Below, piece by piece: positions 57,033-64,000 of a stretch of 64,000 nucleotides of DNA. Origin of the DNA: Thysanoteuthis rhombus. Taxonomy: Eukaryota > Mollusca > Cephalopoda > Oegopsida > Thysanoteuthidae. The notes under the pieces are model-generated. The model searched no databases and was not told the DNA's origin. It saw only the letters and a program-made list of their open reading frames with translations. The stretch's first letter is position 1. Every line of letters starts with the position of its first letter. The stretch is from contig OY735203.1 in assembly GCA_963457665.1 (NCBI GenBank), forward strand, positions 27,592,796 to 27,656,795. Direction: 5' to 3'. Made by a program: the position numbers and the translations under genes.

Positions 57033-57452
57033 ATCATCATCATCTTCATCGATCTTTCAACGTTCGCCGTTGGACATAGACTTTCCTTGGGATTCACAAC
57101 ACTTCTCTATCATGAGCATCGCGGAGCCAGTACTTTCTGAATTTGTCTAGCTTTTCTCTCCATGTAATATTCTGCCGGCCTCGGTTAAGCGTGTGATCTC
57201 AGGGGATCCATGTTGTGAGTCGTGATGTCCATCGGTTGTTCGCCATTCTTGCAACCTGGCCAGCCCACTGCCATTTGAGATTTTTAATGGATTCTATGAT
57301 GTCTCTAACTTTTGTCTTTCCCCGGATGTACTATGCTGTCTTGTGGTCTCTCCATGTGAGGCCCAGTATAATTCTTTCATGCGCATGTTGCATAGTTCTC
57401 AATTTGCGGATCTGTCTCTTGGTTAGGTTCCATGGTTTGCCCACTGATAATC
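57033..57452 (-). mobile_element. RTE-type LINE 3' end with GAT tail, minus strand
   Basis: Starts with an ATCATCATCATCTTCATCGAT tail remnant, then the complement of the 3' end (CGTTGGACATAGACTTTCC, like VYVQRR at other copies). Minus-strand codons for RWREKLDKFRKYWLRDAHD-like, HHGPTTWIP and MMQHAHERIILGLTWRDHKT sequences follow, to about 57440. It is 5'-truncated and among the better preserved 3' ends here, with a 96-codon open antisense frame as by-product. Confidence 0.88.
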
Positions 57453-57454
57453 AT

Positions 57455-59210
57455 ACGGTACCGTTAGTTCCGGACACTTTTATCAATACAAGACGCTCTT
57501 TGTAAAAGTTCATGGTAGTTGGTATGTCATAAATATATTTGCATTTTTGATTTCCGAATCATTTTAGTCTGTGTTTATACTGCACAGCGTATTTTGTATT
57601 GTGTAGTTTTCGGAGAACGTCTCAGAAATTCGCAGAAATATTCCCATTGAATTATTCATCACTGAGTTGCAAATTATCAAAAGCACAAATGGAAAACTCG
57701 CCAATTGCAAGCGGTAACTGTATTATTTGGATTTATCGATATCAATCCCCATACCCTATAGAATAAAATGTAGTAGAGCGAGTCCACATTTCTTTACAAT
57801 GGCTGCGAAATGTAAAAGCAAGCCCTTAACAATATTCACCGGATATTTTAGAATGAAAGGGAAAGTGTAGTAACAAAGGTAATTGAGTAGAACCACCACA
57901 TTAAATTTTATAACATAGAACAGACAGTAAGGGTAAGAAACAGGTGATTTGGAGAGTTTTATCAGCAATGGCCACTTCTCCCTCGAAATTAGTGGGGGAT
58001 AGAGAACTAAAGGAAAATACGAACATCCTCTTTTATTTTCAACTTCCAAACCAAAGCGTCCCAACAGCAAACTAACCTTATTTCAGACTTATAAAATTGA
58101 AGGGAACTACTTTGATTTGAACATTAAAATGAAAACTAATTTAGAAACAACTAGGAACAGATCAAACCCCCCAACGTTCCTCAGATAATACGACGACTAT
58201 TGATGTAAATATAGAAAATTATATCAAAAGTGGATTAGTAATACGGTTATTCATATAGCTATACAAACCACAGCATACTAAGCGTAAAACCCTGCCTAGA
58301 GATTAAAAATCCAAACAATGGAGGAAATAAGCCAAACTTAGTACTTCGCAAGAGGGACCCACATATATATCTTATTTACAGTATAATCACCTTTGCTACT
58401 CAGGCTCTGAAACACTCATTTTGTATTAAAGTTTATTGACAATTAAAATATAATCAATAAACAAAATAAGAACTTATCGTGAACGCCAAATCAGTGAAAA
58501 CAAGAATGGAGATAGCCCCCAAAACGACCTTTCACCCTAAGAATCAGTTTAATAACCTTGATATTAATTCCCGTTACCACTTCCACTGAGCAGTTTTTCT
58601 TTCTTACATATGAAGAGAATGTGGGGCGTTAAAATCCATGAAAATGAACGGGAAATATACTGAACAAAAAGAAAGCAGATTATCTTACAGGTTCCTTTGG
58701 CAGTTCAAGAAAAGGGGAAGTAAGTCAGTAAGTTTGTTTGCATACATAGTAGTAATGGTTAGAACCTTTAGAACTTAGGAAACATTAAAACCTAATTGGA
58801 TGATTGTAGAACACGTTATTCAAGAGCAAATGGGATGGTCATTCTCAGATTCCACCGGAAATAACTGACGGTCGGTTGCTGACGGGTACGAGAGGCACAA
58901 AGTGTTTACTTTCAACGGGTACATAACCTTAAAAATATCATTTTTAAATATTAATAACTCTATTTACCGAGTTCAATATTTAGCACTGTGATTAACATCT
59001 ACAACGGATAAAACCTGTTTTCTGTTGTTTTCTCTTCGTATGTTACGAATTGAGAAAATATATGCTGTAATCATAGAGATAGATTGATAGATATTCATAT
59101 TTATAGATTAACATGTATCTATGTATATAAATGAATTCATATATTCATGAATATGTTTGTTCATGAATATATATATGAATGATAAATTGCGTTATATTTC
59201 ATATAAACCT
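57455..59210. other. No recognisable gene
   Basis: AT-rich. A 104-codon minus frame at 57756-58070 has hydrophobic runs but no known motif and no support from context. Confidence 0.35.
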
Positions 59211-59214
59211 ATTT

Positions 59215-59455
59215 GAAATGATCTCGGGTCGTTACGCAGTAATTGTATCATGTCATTTAGACAACGTAAATGGAATAAACAATTAAAGAAGACTTGGCTG
59301 CTGCGAGAATTGACCTTTTACCAATAGAGTAGCTGCTTCAAGATAGTGATGCACTTACCATTGTGCTAAACAGCCTGCTGGTAATGCAAATGTCATGTAA
59401 CTGCTTTCAACCCGAATTCTCATCTCATTCTTTTTGGTCTCTTTCAGCTCGACAC
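59215..59455 (-). mobile_element. tRNA-related SINE, family B
   Basis: Minus strand: A-box-like GGCTGTTTAGCACAATGG (complement of about 59364-59381) and B-box-like AGGTCAATTCTCG (complement of about 59305-59317), followed by the family B body (GCAGCAGCCAAG, TTTAATTGTTTATTCC, ACGTTGTCTAAATGA). A more 5' part (59400-59449) is shared with the inverted copy at 59641-59790. Confidence 0.72.
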
Positions 59456-59519
59456 TATGGATTTAAGAAATGGACATATTTGGTCCGAGAGAATGAATTA
59501 TAAATTATATAGATAATTA

Positions 59520-59790
59520 TTTTGAATGATCTCCCCACACGGTTAATAAATCATTCAATTTAGACAACGTGTGTAGAATAAGCAATAAAAGAAAATGGGG
59601 CTGCTACAGAAATTGATTTATTTCTTAAATACATACTGTTGCGTTGAAAGAGACGAAAAAGATAATAAACACTTATTTGACCTTTGCATCACTGGTAGGC
59701 TGTTCAGCACTATGGTAAGTACATTGCTACATTGAGGCGGCTACCCGATCGATGTCAGGCTCGATTCATAACAAACAAACAGAACACAAA
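59520..59790. mobile_element. Head-on pair: family B body (-) joined to family B head (+)
   Basis: 59520-59640 carries the family B body in minus orientation (ATCTCCCCACACG, TTTAGACAACGTG, AATAAGCAATAAAAG, GGGGCTGCTACAG). 59641-59790 carries the head in plus orientation: GTTGAAAGAGACGAAAAAG, then the A-box-like GGCTGTTCAGCACTATGG (59699-59716) and B-box-like CAGGCTCGATTCATAAC (59756-59772). The plus head is an inverted repeat of 59329-59449 over about 105 bases with moderate divergence. Confidence 0.68.
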
Positions 59791-59799
59791 TGGAAACAG

Positions 59800-60105
59800 A
59801 TTTCATCCGTTGTAGATGTTTATAGTGCTCATTAACGCATTAAATAGAACTTAGTACGTAAAAAAAAATTTTTACAAGGACAACCAGCTGTCTACTGTTT
59901 CCTTTGGATTCTGAGTTTAAGTAACCAATTTACCTTCAAACAATGTATTCTACATTTATCTAATCTGGTTTTAAGATTTCCTAGGGTCTAACAGTTCTAT
60001 TCATCATTATGTATGCATAAAAACGATCTCTTAAACTTACCTCCCCTCCTCTTGGACCAACAAAGGAACCTGTATGATATAATAATATATAAGTACATAC
60101 GCATA
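59800..60105. other. No recognisable gene
   Basis: AT-rich. The phrase GGAAACAGATTTCATCCGTTGTAGATGT near 59790-59817 is similar to the complement of 58995-59020 (ACATCTACAACGGATAAAACCTG), hinting at a longer SINE body or another repeat. Confidence 0.4.
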
Positions 60106-60108
60106 CAC

Positions 60109-60109
<1 letters not shown>

Positions 60110-60162
<53 letters not shown>
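60110..60162. repeat. (TA)n microsatellite
   Basis: About 26 TA units. Confidence 0.97.
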
Positions 60163-60164
<2 letters not shown>

Positions 60165-60344
60165 TCAAATGCTTATATGAAAATTTAAATTAAATTTGTA
60201 GAGATTAAAGCTGTACAGCTTTACAGACTCCACATACATATATATATATATGCACAAATCTATATTTATAAGAAAACCTATCTATATATAAATGAATCTA
60301 ATATACGAATATAAATAGATATATGTATATATTTACATACAGAA

Positions 60345-61559
60345 ATCATCACCAACAAAATCACAAAAACTCTAGATGACAAACAACCACGGGAACAAGC
60401 TGGCTTTGGAAGAAAGTACTCAACCATTGATCATCTTCATTCAATGAATTAACTAGAAGAAGAAGCAGAAGAATACTAAACGTCACTCGCTGTAGCATTT
60501 ATCGACTTCAAGAAAGCCTTTAATTGTAGAAGTTCCCATGGTCATGAAAGCAATCAGTCTACAAGGTATAAACTCAGTATACTTCAGAGTACTGCAACAT
60601 ATGTAGTCACAGCAGCTCCTTTATCAGGCTACATAAGGAATCTGAACCCTTCCAGCTTCACAAAGGATTAAGACATATCAGCTCTCCCAAACTCTTCACA
60701 GCCTGCCACGAGATGATCTTCAGAAACTTTGACTGGGAGAATAAAAGAATCGAAATAAACGGCAAATATCTGAGTAACTTCCTACTTTGCAGACGACAGC
60801 ACCTTTTCCGCATGAAACCTACATGGCCTCCAATGCTTGATGAACTAAACTAAGAAAGCAAGAAAGTCGGCCTACACATGACCTTCAGCAAAACAAAGGC
60901 CATGTGCAACAATCAGGTCGGAAATGATAACACAACGATTAAAATCGAAGAGGTAAAACTTGACTAAGTAGACCATTACACCTACTTAGGACAATGAATC
61001 TCCATGGAATACTCAAAAGAAAAAGAGATCAAGCGAAGAATCACTATAGGATGGCAAGCATTTGGCAGAGCAAGCTCAACATTCAAAGACAAGAAGATCT
61101 CATTAATTCTAAAAAGAAGAGTATACAACCAATGCATTCTCCCGATAGTCACTTATGGAGCTGAAACATGGAATCTAAACTAGAAACAGAAAAGCATGTA
61201 ATGTGCAAATGAAAGAATCATGCTCAACATTACATGGAGAGATCATAAGACGGCACAGTATTTCTGGGGAAACACAGGAGTCCGTGACTTCTTAGAAACC
61301 ACTAGAAATCGCAAACGGCAATGAGCTGGTCATGTTGCAAGAATTTCAGACAACTGCTGGACATCATGACTCACAACATGGATCCCCAGAGATCACATGT
61401 GCGACTGGGGCCGGCGGAATGCAGAATGGAGAGATGAACTAGACAAAATCAGACAGTATTAGCTCCACAATGCCCACGATAGAGAGGTGTGGTAAATCCT
61501 GGGTAAAATGTATGTTCAACGACCGACAATAAAAGACTGATGATGATGATGATGATGAT
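60345..61559 (+). mobile_element. RTE-type LINE, RT to 3' tail, 5'-truncated
   Basis: Starts at ITNKITKTLDDKQPREQAGF (60346), then RKYSTIDHLHSMN, a motif A segment LAVAFIDFKKAFN (60489) and a frame break directly after it. Then come SSSFIRLHKESEPFQLHKGL (60610) and SSPKLFTAC without the preceding QGD (60683). Motif C FADD is reduced to TFLLCRRQHLF-like codons (60780). The C-terminal region runs from MTFSKTKAMCNNQ (60875) to 61537 and ends in a (TGA)n tail at 61538-61559. Several frameshifts make it non-functional. Confidence 0.92.
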
Positions 61560-61564
61560 ATATT

Positions 61565-61691
61565 TATATATTAGATATATTCAGAGATAGATATGTTTGT
61601 TTATAGAAAAAAATGTGTGCGTATATATGTTTGATACATATGTATTGTCTGAGAAGCTTAACAGGTTTAAACTCTACAGATGTAATACAAT

Positions 61692-61740
<49 letters not shown>

Positions 61741-62625
61741 ATGTATTGAGGTATTCAACTTGGCAATGCATTCGCTTTCCACATTGTCACTATATATATA
61801 TGCATTTATTCATTAGAAAAATTGTGCATGTATGTTGATTATGTACATAAAGTATCGTGTGTTGTCACGATGTTGCAATGAAAATAGATGTGTAAACACG
61901 TAGAGAAAGTGAGGAAGGGTGATCATAGAAAATGTTTCAAGTAGTGGTTTCAAAAAAAATTTTCTGATTCTGCATTTTCCTTGTTGTTGACAATCTGATT
62001 GGTGCCTGCGTGAATGGAATATTCAATCATACCTACGTATTCTCAATCCGCTCCTGGGTAGAAATCTGTCACGCTTTTTTTTGTTCATGAGTTCAAATCA
62101 TTTTCATCTCCTCGTGATCCAAACATTCATCATTCTCAATCTAGAAAAGAAAACACAACCACCCGGAGGTGACCGCCAATAGACGTGACGATTAGACACG
62201 TACGGAAGCAACCACAATCATAATTGATACTTATCGACATATGATATCTATTAATATCATATTTCACACGTTCACAGACTCGTATCCTACACACACATAA
62301 TCATGCACGTGTGTGTTCCAGTAAGTGTGTGCATGCACTTGTCCATAAGCATAATGATATGCAAAAAAAACGTGCGAATTCTCACGAAGATAACGGAATA
62401 AATCTGTTTATAAGTTAGTTATCATTTGCTTGCAAACTTTCCTGCCTACTGCATATACACATAAAGAACTTACTCAGAGCTTGGGTTAGCAAGCAAGCCT
62501 TGCGATCAATTGCAAGCGAGTTCAGTCTTTAGTAGTTTCCTTGTGATCAGCTAGTCTAAGTCGAAACTTTTTACGGGGAATTTGAACTCGTGTTCGATAT
62601 AGACACGATTCGGTCAATTTGTCTC
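61565..62625. other. (TA)n(TG)n tract and otherwise no recognisable gene
   Basis: (TA)n(TG)n occupies 61693-61739. The rest is AT-rich unique-looking sequence with no recognised element. Confidence 0.5.
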
Positions 62626-62630
62626 TATAA

Positions 62631-62723
62631 CCCTTGTCAGTTGTAAAATGTAATATCAGTGTAGAAAGGTGGTTTCTCTTATCAGTCTCTCTTTTTCTTT
62701 TGGCATTTTACAGCTGAAGAGGG
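62631..62723. repeat. Inverted repeat with CATTTTACAxCTGA arms
   Basis: CCCTTGTCAGTTGTAAAATG (62631-62650) faces CATTTTACAGCTGAAGAGGG (62704-62723), matching at 17 of 20 positions across a 53-base spacer. The right arm continues TTGTCG..., and the left arm's complement continues GTTATAGAGAC. The CTGAAGAGGG/CTGACAAGGG boxes resemble those at 40880 and 50389-50532. The layout, two copies facing outward, is also like that of 50389-50532. Confidence 0.65.
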
Positions 62724-62903
62724 TTGTCGTGACTACATCGAAGATGACAAAAAGAGTTTAAACTCTGGAAAAATTGGTATGTCAGAGATTCCACTCAAAG
62801 TTGTAGACGATTTTGTCTAAGTTACATATCAGTGACAACATTTCCAGCTCACATTTTTATGGTTGCACTTTACCACCTGTGATATCCTACCCTTCATTGT
62901 CTC

Positions 62904-63087
62904 GGTCGAATAATTTACTAGCCGACGATTTACAGACCGATGTCATTTTTCGGTCGCATTTTTCAGGTTGACAATTCACTGGCCGACCACATTTCCTGGT
63001 TGCATTTTTCTGATCGAACAATTTACAGGCCGATGACATTTCTCGATATCATTTTCTTGATCAAACCATCTATCGGCCGATCATGGA
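62904..63087 (+). repeat. Minisatellite, units of about 46-62 bp with GGCCGA core
   Basis: Units 62904-62965, 62966-63011, 63012-63058 and a partial unit to 63087. Each has GGTCGAAxAATTTAC (or GGTTGACAATTCACT), GGCCGATGACATTT (or GGCCGACCACATTT), and TCGGTCGCATTTTTC-like sequence in order. Unit 1 has about 15 extra bases. Weakly similar sequence (ACATTTCCAGCTCACATTT) starts as early as 62838. Confidence 0.8.
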
Positions 63088-63089
63088 TT

Positions 63090-64000
63090 GTCGGAAAATA
63101 GTCATAATCTTTTCGAATGAATAAGAGAACGGTCTGGCTGGCGCATATAAAAATTCAATAATATTGTGCTAAATGATTTCATCCAAGCGAGCAAATGAAA
63201 CGAAGTGAACCTTGAATACTGATAAATGCTCATTCTTTACTATAACAAAATAGTGTCCGTGCAATTCGATGCGCAGCTTATATACAGATCTAAAAATTAC
63301 AAAAATATTCATGCAAAAAGAACAAAATCGAACGGATATTATAGGCTAAAAAATAGGGTCCACCGATGATATCAAAGAGAAAATACATTTAAAATCAAAA
63401 AGAGTGAATTCAGTTCAGGAAACTAATGGCAGCCAAAGAAAAATAATTCCGGGTGCATTTGATTTTTTGAAAAATTAAAGCGAACGAATTATTTTAAAAA
63501 TATCACCATAGACATTTGAATAGAATAAAAAATATATATATTTTCTTTCATCCAAAGAACAATACTTTATTGTCCAGGGTCCTGTTGAAATTTTAATCGA
63601 TATTAAATACTTTTAATATATGGAAGATGTTAAAATCCCGACTCTTTTCGTTTTGTATCCATATAACTTCAAACCATTGACGGAATCAACTATGGATGCA
63701 CAATAGGACAAAATATTGGGTGATAATTCCTTTCTGCAATCTGAACCTTTGTTACGATGGTAAAAACGGCGCACAAATAAAACGAAATAAGAGAACATTT
63801 ATTCTCCCCTTTATATCAAATTATTTGTAGCTGATAATGGTCCATCCAAACAGAAATCTGTCAGTTTTCTGTACTTTCAAAAGCTTTTCTTGAGTTGAGT
63901 TGATTAAAGCAAAGTTCGAGTTTTAGTTACAAACAATAATGATTAGGTTTCGGTATGAGCAATTCATTTGCTATAACTCAAGAACTTGTTAAAGGATGAC
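63090..64000. other. No recognisable gene
   Basis: AT-rich to the window end. A short minus frame at 63613-63798 is not recognised. Confidence 0.4.

Noticed and set aside
57215-57505. A 96-codon plus-strand frame
   Set aside because: It is antisense to the conserved RTE C-terminal region; similar antisense frames occur at 9499-9939, 24980-25261, 29903-30128 and 32832-33065.

Overview
The window looks like repeat-rich, AT-rich intergenic or intronic DNA from a metazoan, most likely a mollusc and plausibly a cephalopod. The reasons are long (TA)n tracts that run into (TG)n, many decayed RTE-type LINEs with GAT-repeat 3' tails, tRNA-like SINEs, and no prokaryotic gene structure. The taxon is an inference; no host marker gene is present. 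I found no host exon, rRNA, functional tRNA gene, CRISPR array or viral or LTR element that I can support. Nearly everything recognisable is a fossil transposable element or a simple or tandem repeat. Layout: 0-3.5 kb holds three RTE fragments, one with a 5' inversion. 3.6-9.3 kb is mostly unassigned, with one SINE and a coding-like stretch. 9.3-12.2 kb holds an RTE copy abutting, and apparently interrupting, a different LINE with an APE-like endonuclease. 12.2-17.8 kb holds microsatellites, a second SINE and a Tc1/mariner transposase relic. 18-25.3 kb holds diverged tandem repeats and two RTE 3' ends. 27.3-30.3 kb is the best RTE copy, with endonuclease and reverse transcriptase. 32.7-38.5 kb holds two internally deleted or decayed RTE copies and a LINE fragment of another type. 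46.5-48.9 kb is a LINE of apparently restriction-like-endonuclease type, with a readable YMDD box. 50.4-54.3 kb has inverted repeats, SINEs, a 59-nt near-perfect hairpin, a 74-bp minisatellite and a second 5'-inverted RTE copy. 55.67-56.87 kb is a non-autonomous hAT-like element with a perfect 8-bp target-site duplication. 57.0-61.6 kb has two more RTE copies and a pair of oppositely oriented SINEs. 62.6-63.1 kb has an inverted repeat and a minisatellite. The elements do not form a pathway. What they record is the insertion history: repeated 5'-truncated RTE insertions, two cases consistent with twin priming, at least one nested insertion, and DNA-transposon relics. The most intriguing unexplained signal is a set of short dispersed sequences sharing a CTGANGA-type box, a stem-like spacer and a GAAAC-type box, several of them in inverted pairs or hairpins. 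All coordinates of element ends are estimates by eye unless a target-site duplication or repeat tail fixes them.
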